Shown here: positions 23,153 through 31,838 of the stretch, piece after piece
How positions within the stretch are numbered: position 1 is the first letter of the stretch
Layout: each line of letters begins with the position of its first letter
Assembly: GCF_937936315.1 (NCBI RefSeq)
Contig: NZ_CALGWU010000025.1
Coordinates: 62,001 to 126,000 of the forward strand
Origin: an uncultured Capnocytophaga sp.
Lineage (GTDB): Bacteria; Bacteroidota; Bacteroidia; Flavobacteriales; Flavobacteriaceae
Length of the DNA: 64,000 bases
Direction of reading: 5' to 3'
Made by a program: the position numbers and the translations under genes
Notes under the pieces: model-generated
Told to the model about the DNA's origin: nothing
Databases searched by the model: none
The model's input: only the letters and a program-made list of their open reading frames with translations

Positions 23153-23560
23153 ATGTATAGATTTGGAGAACCTAAAAATTTAGATACAATTACTGCCAAA
23201 GATGTAATTGATAACAAATTATGGGTATGGGTTTGGGAAGCAAACCTCGAAGAAAAATACCCCGAAGATTACCAAGTACCTGTATTGGGAATTGACAATT
23301 TAGAAAACGAATTTACGGAGCCCATCATTACTTTCTACATAAAAGGTCATAACGATTTGATAGCTTCAGCAAGTTATGATTTTTCTAAAGATTGTTTGTA
23401 TGCCATTAGTATATGCTATGAAAATGAATGGTTCCTATTAAATAATTGCCCTTTTCTTGAAGAACCTATTGAACTGAGTGCTGCTATAAAGATTAAAAAT
23501 CAAGAAAACCGAAGTTTTATCTGTCAGTCAAAATCAGAAGATATCGCATATCCTAAGTAA
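23153..23560 (+). CDS. hypothetical acidic protein in the SNF2 operon
   Basis: The 135-residue cytoplasmic protein is strongly acidic and Trp-rich near the start (LWVWVWEANLEEKYPEDYQV). It continues with PIITFYIKGHNDLIASASYD, alternating beta strands, and a short polar tail. I recognise no family. It has a good promoter directly upstream and is followed after only 4 bp by the 305-residue gene, so the two are cotranscribed. A role as a small partner or inhibitor of the next gene product is possible but not shown. Confidence 0.62.
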   Translation: MYRFGEPKNLDTITAKDVIDNKLWVWVWEANLEEKYPEDYQVPVLGIDNLENEFTEPIITFYIKGHNDLIASASYDFSKDCLYAISICYENEWFLLNNCPFLEEPIELSAAIKIKNQENRSFICQSKSEDIAYPK

Positions 23561-23564
23561 ATAA

Positions 23565-24482
23565 ATGAATATCAACACTAAAGAATCTATAGAAGAAATG
23601 ACTACTGCCTTATTGCGTATGGCAGATGATATTTGTTATAACAAAATTTCTCGCAAGGTCGTTTATTTTACAAGACTGATTAAGGAAAAACAAAAAAGAG
23701 AAGGTTTTGAAGAGGCTGACAGAAATACTTTTCAACTTTATAAAAAAGGAAAATTCCTTACTGCTGAACAATTGGTAACCGAAATTAAAAAGCATCAGAA
23801 ATATCTCAATGTGGTAGATCTTAATTTGTATTTTTCCTCTGCTGAAAAGACAGTAGTTTTAGCTTGCTTAGTATTTACTGAGAAAAAAAATTGGTTTAGA
23901 CACAAACTTTCAGAAAATCTCATCTTTCATTGTGCCATAAGAATATCTCCAAGCTATAGTACAAATGAAGAAAAGGAAAAAATGGATGCCAATTGGCACT
24001 TAGATAAATTTTTCACCAAAATGACAAAAGAAGAAATAAAATTTCTAGCGGTAGTATTTAGGCAAATATACCTCTCAATACAAAGGGTTAATGACGCAGA
24101 AAAAGAAGCGTACTTTTCTTTTTTTGAAAAAAGAATGAAATATTACCTATATGCTCAACGTTTATTGAAGAAAAAGACACTTCAAAAAGAAATTAAATTG
24201 AGATACATTGCTATGTACGAAACGCTTAACAAATTTATCCTTTTTGTAAAAGAAAAGCCATACCCCACTTATGAGTTAAGGTATGAAATTTTTAAGTTTA
24301 CTGCTAATATATACAGCTATTTAGAATCAAAACTCTTTTTTAGCAATCGGAAAAAATATGCTTATGTAGAACATTACAATCAAAACGATTTACACGGACA
24401 AACTTTTGATACGATTGAAGAAGTGCTTGACAAATTAGGCTGTCACAACATCATAACCGATATTCACAACACTACAATATGA
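23565..24482 (+). CDS. hypothetical 305-residue helical protein
   Basis: I do not recognise this protein. It has 305 residues, is rich in Lys, Glu, Phe and Tyr, and is predicted to be almost wholly helical after a short central beta part (VVLACLVFTEKKNWFRHKLS). There is no signal peptide or membrane span. The region LNKFILFVKEKPYPTYELRY precedes the C-terminal helices. Basic helical stretches (KRMKYYLYAQRLLKKKTLQK) could bind nucleic acid, which would suit the helicase in the operon. It overlaps the next gene by 4 bp (ATGA) and so is translationally coupled. Confidence 0.65.
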   Translation: MNINTKESIEEMTTALLRMADDICYNKISRKVVYFTRLIKEKQKREGFEEADRNTFQLYKKGKFLTAEQLVTEIKKHQKYLNVVDLNLYFSSAEKTVVLACLVFTEKKNWFRHKLSENLIFHCAIRISPSYSTNEEKEKMDANWHLDKFFTKMTKEEIKFLAVVFRQIYLSIQRVNDAEKEAYFSFFEKRMKYYLYAQRLLKKKTLQKEIKLRYIAMYETLNKFILFVKEKPYPTYELRYEIFKFTANIYSYLESKLFFSNRKKYAYVEHYNQNDLHGQTFDTIEEVLDKLGCHNIITDIHNTTI

Positions 24483-24739
24483 TACCCCCTGAAAAAAACA
24501 GACGAGCTATAAAAGCTATACACAATTTGATGATTCGTTTAAAAATAAATATCGTTCAAGAATTACCTCATAGAGAACTTTATAACCTTATAGATGAATT
24601 AGAATATCTACCTATTTTGCTATTAAACAAGGAAGATAGGACGCAAGAATTTGAAGAGTATTTGAAAAAAATTTGTTCACAATTCCAATGTATGCGCATT
24701 TGGGAACAATATCAAAACGAAGAAGAGCCTTATTATTAA
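24479..24739 (+). CDS. hypothetical 86-residue protein
   Basis: This small protein is helical and mixed-charge (ELYNLIDELEYLPILLLNKE, then a C-terminal acidic EEPYY end). It has no known motif. Its ATG overlaps the stop of the 305-residue gene by 4 bp, and the SNF2 gene follows 28 bp later. The tight order, small size and acidic character suggest an accessory subunit made in fixed ratio with its neighbours, but the sequence alone does not show that. Confidence 0.6.
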   Translation: MIPPEKNRRAIKAIHNLMIRLKINIVQELPHRELYNLIDELEYLPILLLNKEDRTQEFEEYLKKICSQFQCMRIWEQYQNEEEPYY

Positions 24740-24767
24740 TCAACACTCTACAATATAAATATTTGAA

Positions 24768-27623
24768 ATGTTTCTATTTTTCGACCTTTCGTATACGCCT
24801 CTCTTAGAACTCCATTTGCCCACTGCCTATATAGGTGAAACGCAAAACGGATTCCTTTCTTTCTACAAAAAAGCAACTCCTCAAGTACTCCAAAGTTTAA
24901 CCAATTGGCAATTATCATCTGCCGAAAAAGAGGCTTTGGCGTTAGTAAACAATCTGCAAACCAATATTCTTTACAATAAATACGCTAAAAAAGGAGAGAC
25001 TTTTGAAAAACTATTCCAAAATCCTGCCACCAAAAAGTATATCCAAGAGCAAATAGAGGAACAAACTCACAAATTGTTCTCACTTATTGCTGAAAACGAA
25101 CTATTTTTAACCATCAACTATTCTCCTAAGGACGATATTTCCAAAAAAAGGCGCTTTATAACTAAAGAAATACTCGAACCTCTATTAGTTTTCGAGAAAA
25201 AAGAAGAGGGTATTGCCTACCGCTTGTATATAGAAGAAAACGGACAAAAACACTTGCCTCATCAGTGCCAAATTGAACTGCTCAACAACACTCACACGTG
25301 GATTACTCTAAACCAAAAAGTGGTGCGTATCGCTCACATCAAAGCGTCTCACTTGAGACCTTTCCTCAACAAAGAGGAGACTTTTATTCCTGAAAGAAAT
25401 CTACAAGAATATTTTGACAAATTTCTTCAAAAAATTCTGCGTAATGCCCAAGTAGAAGCTATTAGCTTTGAAATTATCGAAAAAACAAATCTAAAAAACA
25501 CTGAAATAGAACTTATCAACGATTTTTTTGCCAATCAGTACAAAATTGTACTTCATTTTGATTACGACGGCTACACTTTTAAAAGCAATCTAAAAAAAAG
25601 TGTACATTCTCAACTAAAAATTGACGAAAACAACCGTATTACTATCTACAAATACAAGAGAAATACCGAGGAAGAAACTCAAATGAAGCAACACCTCACC
25701 GATATAGACTTCAGTGAGGAAAGCGGTATTTTTTCACTACAAAACACCGACTCTTTTGCAGCTTATTTTCACTTGTTACACCACCAGCAAAGGCTTAGTG
25801 AACAAGGATTTACCTTTCGCCCGTTTTTGGTAGACGGAAAAGAGGTGAATATGAGTACTTCAGAGCTTATTTATAGCAATACCAGCACCCAAAACGACTG
25901 GTTTGACCTTTCTATTGAGGTAAAACAAGGTGAAAACAGCTTCCATTTTAAGGATTTAATCAGTAATATCAAGGAAAATAATCCTATTTACACACTTCCT
26001 AACGGAAAAATCTTTATTATTCCGCAAGAATGGTTTAGTAAATTCAGCAGTATAGCCAAACACAGCAAGCAACAAGGCGGAAAACTGCAATTAGCAAAGA
26101 ATAATTATGCTCTTTTAGAGGCTATTCCTGAACTCAAACCGCAAAATATCGTCGAAAAGGTAACCTATACCCCCTCCCCTAACCTACGCGCAACTTTGCG
26201 ACCCTACCAAGTGGAAGGCGTAGAATGGCTTTTGCAGCACTATCACAACGGGGTAGGTGCTTGTTTAGCCGATGATATGGGATTGGGTAAAACCTTGCAA
26301 ACCATAGCTTTATTAGTTGCCATTCACGATACTCTCCCTTTAAAAGAAAACAACTTCACCGATCTTTTTTCAGCTACCGAGCCTCAAAAAGAAGCTCTAA
26401 AAGTATTAGTAATATTGCCCTCGTCTTTGCTCTTCAATTGGTACGACGAGACCAAACGTTTTGCCCCTCATTTCAAATGCACCCAATACATAGGCAGTAG
26501 CAGTGAACGCAAAACAAAAGTACGCCGGCTTACCAATTACGATGTGGTATTCACCTCCTACCCCATTGTGGAACGCGACGGCAAAGAACTCGAAAAACTC
26601 GAATTTAGGTATATCATTTTAGATGAGAGTCAGCGTATTAAAAACAAGAATTCCAAGACTTTTAAAGCAATCAATGCCTTAAAAGCTGAGCATCGCATCG
26701 CTCTCAGTGGTACGCCTATAGAGAACGCTCTCAGCGATTTATGGGCGCAAATGCAGTTTATCAATCCCAATCAATTAGGGAGTTATCCTTTCTTCTACAA
26801 ACATTACGAGGTAGAAATCAGCAAGAAAAAGAATCCACAAGCCTTAGAAGAACTCAAAACTTTGGTAGGCAAGCACATTTTGCGCCGTACTAAAGAACAA
26901 GTACTCAGCGATTTACCCGATATAGAAGAACAACTCGCCTACTGCCCGATGAGTGAAGCCCAAGCCCAATGGTACGAGAGAGAAAAATCTAAAGTGCGCA
27001 ACCAGCTATTGGAAGCCTCAGAACCTATCAGCGAGTTCAATGCCCTGCAAATGCTCACCAAATTGCGACAGATAAGCAACCACCCTGTATTGGCTGATGC
27101 CGAAAGCACTATCCCTTCAGGCAAGTATCAAGAGGTAATTAGCTATATGGAAACTCTCTACACTGCACAGCACAAAGCTCTTATATTCAGTAGTTTTGTA
27201 AAACATTTAGAACTCTTTGAAGCGTGGTGCAAAACCCATAAAATAAAGTACAGCAAACTCACGGGAGCTACCGCTACTCACGAACGAAAAAGCCAAGTAG
27301 AAGCTTTTCAAAACCAAGAAGATGTGAGTTTCTTTTTCATCTCACTCAAAGCTGGTGAAGTAGGGCTCAACCTCACCAAAGCCTCGTATGTATTGCTATT
27401 AGACCCCTGGTGGAATCCATTTTCTGAACGCCAAGCCATTGCACGCGCCCACCGCATAGGACAAGAAAACAAAGTGAACGTCATCCGATTTGTAAGCAAG
27501 GATAGTATAGAAGAAAAAATCATCAAACTACAAGAAAACAAAACTGAACTATTTGAAAATGTAATAGATGAAAATCATATCGTTAGAGATATTATCTCCC
27601 AAATGGATAGCCTATTGGAATAA
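24768..27623 (+). CDS. SNF2-family DNA-dependent ATPase
   Basis: The 951-residue protein is a SWI2/SNF2 superfamily-2 helicase-like translocase. Residues 1-450 are a long N-terminal region without a clear domain. The ATPase core follows: motif I DDMGLGKTLQ at about 502-511, motif II DESQ at 619-622 (a variant of DEAH), motif III LSGTPIENALSDLWAQ, motif V LKAGEVGLNLT and motif VI QAIARAHRIGQ near 890. LRPYQVEGVEWL is the Q-like motif. The protein is complete and should hydrolyse ATP on double-stranded DNA. Relatives act in chromatin-like remodelling, RNA polymerase recycling (RapA) or phage defence (DISARM DrmD). No methylase or nuclease is adjacent. Confidence 0.9.
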   Translation: MFLFFDLSYTPLLELHLPTAYIGETQNGFLSFYKKATPQVLQSLTNWQLSSAEKEALALVNNLQTNILYNKYAKKGETFEKLFQNPATKKYIQEQIEEQTHKLFSLIAENELFLTINYSPKDDISKKRRFITKEILEPLLVFEKKEEGIAYRLYIEENGQKHLPHQCQIELLNNTHTWITLNQKVVRIAHIKASHLRPFLNKEETFIPERNLQEYFDKFLQKILRNAQVEAISFEIIEKTNLKNTEIELINDFFANQYKIVLHFDYDGYTFKSNLKKSVHSQLKIDENNRITIYKYKRNTEEETQMKQHLTDIDFSEESGIFSLQNTDSFAAYFHLLHHQQRLSEQGFTFRPFLVDGKEVNMSTSELIYSNTSTQNDWFDLSIEVKQGENSFHFKDLISNIKENNPIYTLPNGKIFIIPQEWFSKFSSIAKHSKQQGGKLQLAKNNYALLEAIPELKPQNIVEKVTYTPSPNLRATLRPYQVEGVEWLLQHYHNGVGACLADDMGLGKTLQTIALLVAIHDTLPLKENNFTDLFSATEPQKEALKVLVILPSSLLFNWYDETKRFAPHFKCTQYIGSSSERKTKVRRLTNYDVVFTSYPIVERDGKELEKLEFRYIILDESQRIKNKNSKTFKAINALKAEHRIALSGTPIENALSDLWAQMQFINPNQLGSYPFFYKHYEVEISKKKNPQALEELKTLVGKHILRRTKEQVLSDLPDIEEQLAYCPMSEAQAQWYEREKSKVRNQLLEASEPISEFNALQMLTKLRQISNHPVLADAESTIPSGKYQEVISYMETLYTAQHKALIFSSFVKHLELFEAWCKTHKIKYSKLTGATATHERKSQVEAFQNQEDVSFFFISLKAGEVGLNLTKASYVLLLDPWWNPFSERQAIARAHRIGQENKVNVIRFVSKDSIEEKIIKLQENKTELFENVIDENHIVRDIISQMDSLLE

Positions 27624-27662
27624 TTTTTGTAATTTGTTCATTGTTAATTCTCAATATTTTTT

Positions 27663-27670
27663 TACCTTTG
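27663..27670 (+). promoter_or_regulatory. -7 box of the small membrane protein operon
   Basis: TACCTTTG, 6 bp before the ATG at 27677, which gives a near-leaderless transcript. Confidence 0.55.
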
Positions 27671-27676
27671 CGCATT

Positions 27677-27964
27677 ATGAAGATTAAACTATTTCAATTA
27701 CAGAAGAATAAACGTTTCAACTATACCCCTCGTTACTACGAAGGAAAGGAACAAGGCAACGCTTTTGAAATGGGGTCACGTATCCGCAGAGACCGCGAAA
27801 CAGTAACCAACCATTTCACTGAAGAATGGCGCGCTATCCGCAATGAGAGTAGAAACAAAAAAAATGCAGGAGTAAATAAAACCTTTTGGATTATACTAGC
27901 TATACTCATACTCATTACGCTCTATTTCCTTGATTTCGACCTATCTATATTCAAACGTAACTGA
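27677..27964 (+). CDS. small membrane protein, flavobacterial type
   Basis: The protein has 95 residues from the ATG at 27677. The longer frame starts before the promoter box. Residues 1-65 are basic and cytoplasmic (NKRFNYTPRYYEGKEQG, then FEMGSRIRRDRETV). Residues 70-90 form one membrane helix (FWIILAILILITLYFL). This family is conserved in Flavobacteriia and often labelled riboflavin synthase beta subunit, a name that does not fit the sequence. The function is unknown. It overlaps the next gene by one base (GTAACTGATG region) and so starts a short operon. Confidence 0.65.
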   Translation: MKIKLFQLQKNKRFNYTPRYYEGKEQGNAFEMGSRIRRDRETVTNHFTEEWRAIRNESRNKKNAGVNKTFWIILAILILITLYFLDFDLSIFKRN

Positions 27965-28194
27965 TGAAAAAAACAATACTGATAAGTTTAATAGTCGTAC
28001 TTGTAGTAGCAGGTATAGGCTATTTCCTCAAACAACGCCAAGAAGAGCAACAAGCTGCCCAAAAAGTATATACTGAAGTAAAAAAAGGCTTACTGATGAT
28101 TTTAGAAAAGTACAACAAAGGTGTTGAAAAAGTAGAATTCCTCCAGCAATATGAGGAAGCAAAACACAAAATTATAAAAAGAGAACATAAATAA
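27964..28194 (+). CDS. small membrane-anchored coiled-coil protein
   Basis: The 76-residue protein has one N-terminal membrane helix (ILISLIVVLVVAGIGYFL) followed by a Glu/Gln/Lys-rich helix likely to form a coiled coil facing the periplasm or cytoplasm. It starts at the stop of the preceding gene and is followed after 7 bp by the DUF4252 gene. No family is recognised. Confidence 0.55.
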   Translation: MKKTILISLIVVLVVAGIGYFLKQRQEEQQAAQKVYTEVKKGLLMILEKYNKGVEKVEFLQQYEEAKHKIIKREHK

Positions 28195-28201
28195 CAATCT
28201 T

Positions 28202-28711
28202 ATGAAAATAAAAAACCTATTTGTTTTATCTGTAGCCTTAGTATCAATGAACATAAGTGCCCAAACTGCTTTCGAGAGTTTGGAAGCCAATAAAAATATC
28301 ACTACGGTAGTGGTATCCCAAAAAATGTTTCAGATGCTCTCTAAAATAGATAGTAAAGACGCTGACGCTAAAGAATTTATGGAAGTAGCCAACAAACTCA
28401 AAGGAATGAAAATCTTCACTACCGAGAATACTACAGCGGCTGCTCAAATGAAAACTGAAGCCTTAGCCTATGTAAAAACCGCAGCATTATCAGAATTAAT
28501 GCGTGTGAAAGACAAAGCTCAAAACGTAAAATTCTACACTAAAGGAGGAAAAGATGCGAATAATGTAGCTGAACTCCTAATGTTAGTAGAACCTACAGAA
28601 AACTCTAAACAAACTGTTGTTCTATCACTTACAGGTGATATTAACCTAAACAAGATAGGCGTATTAACCAAAAATATGAACCTCCCTCAAGAGGTGAAAG
28701 ATTTAAAGTAG
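28202..28711 (+). CDS. DUF4252 domain secreted protein
   Basis: The 169-residue protein has a Sec signal peptide (NLFVLSVALVSMNISAQ, cleavage after Ala-Gln). It continues with a DUF4252 domain: FESLEANKNITTVVVSQKMF, LKGMKIFTTENTTAA, and LSLTGDINLNKIGVLTK at the end. DUF4252 proteins are widespread in Bacteroidota; the gene often lies near an ECF sigma or anti-sigma pair, but none is present here. There is no lipobox Cys. The E2 gene starts 6 bp later, so transcription may run on. Confidence 0.8.
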   Translation: MKIKNLFVLSVALVSMNISAQTAFESLEANKNITTVVVSQKMFQMLSKIDSKDADAKEFMEVANKLKGMKIFTTENTTAAAQMKTEALAYVKTAALSELMRVKDKAQNVKFYTKGGKDANNVAELLMLVEPTENSKQTVVLSLTGDINLNKIGVLTKNMNLPQEVKDLK

Positions 28712-28717
28712 CACAAA

Positions 28718-29998
28718 ATGGGAAGATATGAATTAAAATTACCCTCAATGGGCGAAAGTGTAGCTGAAGCTACTATCACCAATTGGCTTAAAGAAGTAGG
28801 CGACCCTATTGAAGCCGAAGAAACTATTGCAGAAGTAGCTACCGATAAGGTAGACACCGAAGTGCCTTGTGATGTATCGGGCATCGTAACCAAAATTCTC
28901 TTCAAAGTAGATGAAGTAGTGAAAGTAGGCGAAGTAATGGCTATCATAGAAACCGATGGCAAAACCGATAACAAAACCAATGAACCCTTGGCTAAAGCCG
29001 AAACTCCTCAACAATCGGCTGAGAGCTTAATGCAGAACATTACTGAAATCAAAGAAACGATTGCTGCCCCTATTGATTTTAGCAGTAGCGAACGCTTTTA
29101 TTCCCCTTTGGTGAAAAACATCGCTAAGAAAGAAGGTATCAGCCTTGATGAACTAAACCACATACAAGGCACTGGCATGAACAACCGCGTTACTAAGGAC
29201 GATATTTTAAACTATTTAACTTATAGAAATCAAAAAACTATTACAAACTCCTCTCCTACCCTTACAACACCTACCTCTTCTTTTGTACAAGGAGACGAGC
29301 GTATAGAGATGAGCCGTATGGGCAAACTCATCGCTGAACATATGACGATGAGCAAACAAACCTCAGCACACGTACAAAGCTTTACCGAAGTAGATGTTAC
29401 TCGTATATGGCAATGGCGCAATAAAGTAAAGAAAGCCTTTGAGGCACATGAAGGCGAAAAATTTACCTTTACTCCTATCTTTATGGAAGCTGTAGCTAAA
29501 GCCTTGGTAGATTTCCCTATGATGAATATTTCGGTAGAGGGCAATACAATTATTAAGAAAAAACACATCAATATAGGTATGGCAACAGCTCTACCCGATG
29601 GCAACCTCATTGTACCGGTAATCAAAAATGCTGATGCTCTCAACTTGCGCGGAATGGCAAAAATTGTAAATGATCTCGCTGTACGCGCACGTGCAGGTCA
29701 GCTTAAACCTGATGAAGTAAAAGACGGCACTTATACAGTTACTAATATAGGTTCTTTTGGCAATGTTTTTGGCACTCCTATTATCAATCAGCCACAAGTA
29801 GGTATTTTGGCTATAGGAGCTATTCGCAAAGTACCTTCTGTAATAGAAACCCCTGAAGGTGATGTGATAGGTATCCGTTACAAAATGATGCTCTCTCATA
29901 GTTACGACCACCGTGTAGTGAATGGAGCCTTAGGAGGAATGTTTGTACAACGTGTTGCCGAATATCTCGAAAAATGGGATATAAATAGAAGTCTTTAA
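28718..29998 (+). CDS. 2-oxoacid dehydrogenase E2, dihydrolipoyl acyltransferase
   Basis: The 426-residue protein transfers an acyl group from a lipoyl arm to CoA. Residues 1-77 are a single lipoyl domain, with the lipoylated Lys in ATDKVDTEVP (near 47). Residues 125-165 are the E1/E3-binding domain (FYSPLVKNIAKKEGISLDEL). The catalytic domain from about 190 ends with SHSYDHRVVNGALGGMFV, which holds the active-site His and Asp. It could serve the branched-chain 2-oxoacid, pyruvate or 2-oxoglutarate complex. E1 and E3 genes are not adjacent, so the substrate is undecided. It is the last gene before a strong bidirectional terminator. Confidence 0.88.
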   Translation: MGRYELKLPSMGESVAEATITNWLKEVGDPIEAEETIAEVATDKVDTEVPCDVSGIVTKILFKVDEVVKVGEVMAIIETDGKTDNKTNEPLAKAETPQQSAESLMQNITEIKETIAAPIDFSSSERFYSPLVKNIAKKEGISLDELNHIQGTGMNNRVTKDDILNYLTYRNQKTITNSSPTLTTPTSSFVQGDERIEMSRMGKLIAEHMTMSKQTSAHVQSFTEVDVTRIWQWRNKVKKAFEAHEGEKFTFTPIFMEAVAKALVDFPMMNISVEGNTIIKKKHINIGMATALPDGNLIVPVIKNADALNLRGMAKIVNDLAVRARAGQLKPDEVKDGTYTVTNIGSFGNVFGTPIINQPQVGILAIGAIRKVPSVIETPEGDVIGIRYKMMLSHSYDHRVVNGALGGMFVQRVAEYLEKWDINRSL

Positions 29999-30018
29999 CA
30001 TTTTAAACTATAACAGTA

Positions 30019-30057
30019 AAAAAATCTGAAAGTTCATAATGAACTTTCAGATTTTTT
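30019..30057. terminator. bidirectional terminator, E2 and ftsZ
   Basis: A perfect 18-bp stem (30019-30036 with 30040-30057) and a 3-nt loop, A-rich on the left and T-rich on the right, between convergent genes. Confidence 0.92.
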
Positions 30058-30078
30058 CTTTTTAAGGATATTAAATTT

Positions 30079-31809
30079 TTAGTCTACATTATCATGTAAG
30101 AAAGAATTATTACGTCTTATCTGCATTTCTCCAGCACTATCTTTACCTACTGTTGTACGAGACTGACCTGCGTTACCAAAATTATGATTATAGGTTTTTA
30201 GGTTAGATGAACGCTTGTTAAGCACATCTGAGATGGGAGCATCTATAGGACTAAGTTTTTGTTCATCATCAAACATGCTTGTTTGTACCCCTACAAAAGT
30301 GTTTGAATTATAAGATTGGGGAGTTTCATTACCTTTATCACCTACAAACTCAGGTTGACTTTTTTCTACTACAGGTTGATGAGCGTATTTTTCTTCAAAC
30401 TCAACATCTCTCACATACATATCAAACATTTCTTCCTCTTTTATAGGAGATTTTGTTGTATAAGAAAACTCATAAGGTTCATCTTTCAAGGTATGAATGA
30501 TAGGGGCATCAGGAGCTTTAATTTGTGGTTGTTGTTGAACTATAGTTTGTGAGTGAAAACTATCATTAAACTGAGCGGGAGCTGTTTTATCGACAATAAC
30601 GAATGCGTCATCAGTTGTTACGACCTCACAATCTGTCCAGATATTGAACAAATCAGAAAGAGAGAGTTCTTTTTTTATTTCTGGAACTGCGGGAGTAGGG
30701 TAAACTGTATCATCAGGGGTGATAGAAGTTTTTACTACAGTTCCTTTTTGTTCAGTTAAATCACGAACAATAGTTTGGTTTTCTTCGAGTACATGAATTA
30801 CGCGTCGGGGCTCAGCGTTTACTATTTCTTGTTGTTGTTCGGCATCAAAACCAGTAGCAATCACGATTACTGAGATTGCTTCACCTAAACTTTCGTCTAC
30901 GCCTATACCATAGATAAGGTCGGCCATATCATCTCCAGCTTTTTCTTGGATAAAGTTGCTAATTTCGTTTACTTCTTTTTGGGTAGCTTTTCTATCTCCG
31001 TAAGTAATAAGGAGTAATGCATTTTTAGCTCCTAAAATTTTATTATCGTTGAGTAGAGGAGAGTTTAGCGCACCTGCTACAGCATTGAGGGCTCGGTTAT
31101 CGCCTTCAGCTATAGCTGATCCCATAATAGCGGTACCTCCATTTTCTAATACAGTGCGAGCGTCACGTAAGTCGATATTTACGAGGTAGTGTTTACTAAT
31201 TACCTCGGCCATACCTTTAGCTCCTTTTAGGAGGATTTCATTGGCTTTACCATATCCTTCTTCTACGGTAAGGTCGTCGTAAATTTCGCTTATTTTATTA
31301 TTATTGATTACTAGGAGAGAATCTACGCAGTCGCGTAGTTTTTTTATTCCTGCCTGTGCTTGTCGGCTTCTTTTTAGGCCTTCATAGTTGAAAGGGGTAG
31401 TAACGATAGCAACAGTAAGAATTCCCATATCTTTGGCTTGTTTAGCGATTACTGGTACAGCACCAGTACCAGTACCACCTCCCATACCTGCAGTAATGAA
31501 AACCATTTGGGTATTTCCTTCTAGGGCTCGTTTGATATCTTCAATACTTTCAAGGGCAGCTTGTTCTCCAATTTCAGGGTTAGCGCCTGCGCCTAATCCT
31601 TCGGTAAGGGTAACTCCCAACTGAATACGATTAGAGATAGGGCTATACTCAAGAGCTTGAGCATCGGTATTACACACTACATAATCTACGCCTTTTATGC
31701 CTTCGTTATACATAAAATTCACGGCGTTACATCCTCCACCTCCTACACCAATAACCTTGATATAGTTACTATTGTTTTTAGGAAAGTTAAATTGATAGTT
31801 CTCTTCCAT
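30079..31809 (-). CDS. ftsZ: cell division protein FtsZ
   Basis: The 576-residue tubulin homologue forms the division ring. The GTPase core, residues 1-330, has [20 protein letters not shown] near 20-38, GGGTGTG at 110-116 and [14 protein letters not shown] T7-loop text. The C-terminal 240 residues are a long, Pro/Gln/Asp-rich, unstructured linker, longer than in most bacteria but usual in Flavobacteriia, and end in [13 protein letters not shown] as the binding tail. It lies 29 bp after ftsA, so they form an operon. murC/ftsQ are not upstream. Confidence 0.97.
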   Translation of the reverse strand: MEENYQFNFPKNNSNYIKVIGVGGGGCNAVNFMYNEGIKGVDYVVCNTDAQALEYSPISNRIQLGVTLTEGLGAGANPEIGEQAALESIEDIKRALEGNTQMVFITAGMGGGTGTGAVPVIAKQAKDMGILTVAIVTTPFNYEGLKRSRQAQAGIKKLRDCVDSLLVINNNKISEIYDDLTVEEGYGKANEILLKGAKGMAEVISKHYLVNIDLRDARTVLENGGTAIMGSAIAEGDNRALNAVAGALNSPLLNDNKILGAKNALLLITYGDRKATQKEVNEISNFIQEKAGDDMADLIYGIGVDESLGEAISVIVIATGFDAEQQQEIVNAEPRRVIHVLEENQTIVRDLTEQKGTVVKTSITPDDTVYPTPAVPEIKKELSLSDLFNIWTDCEVVTTDDAFVIVDKTAPAQFNDSFHSQTIVQQQPQIKAPDAPIIHTLKDEPYEFSYTTKSPIKEEEMFDMYVRDVEFEEKYAHQPVVEKSQPEFVGDKGNETPQSYNSNTFVGVQTSMFDDEQKLSPIDAPISDVLNKRSSNLKTYNHNFGNAGQSRTTVGKDSAGEMQIRRNNSFLHDNVD

Positions 31810-31838
31810 ATCTAAATCATAATTATTTGTTTTATACT

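Noticed and set aside
24768..27623. DISARM or RapA assignment of the SNF2 gene
   Set aside because: No DrmA, DrmB or methylase genes are adjacent, and the N-terminal region lacks the RapA domains I would expect.
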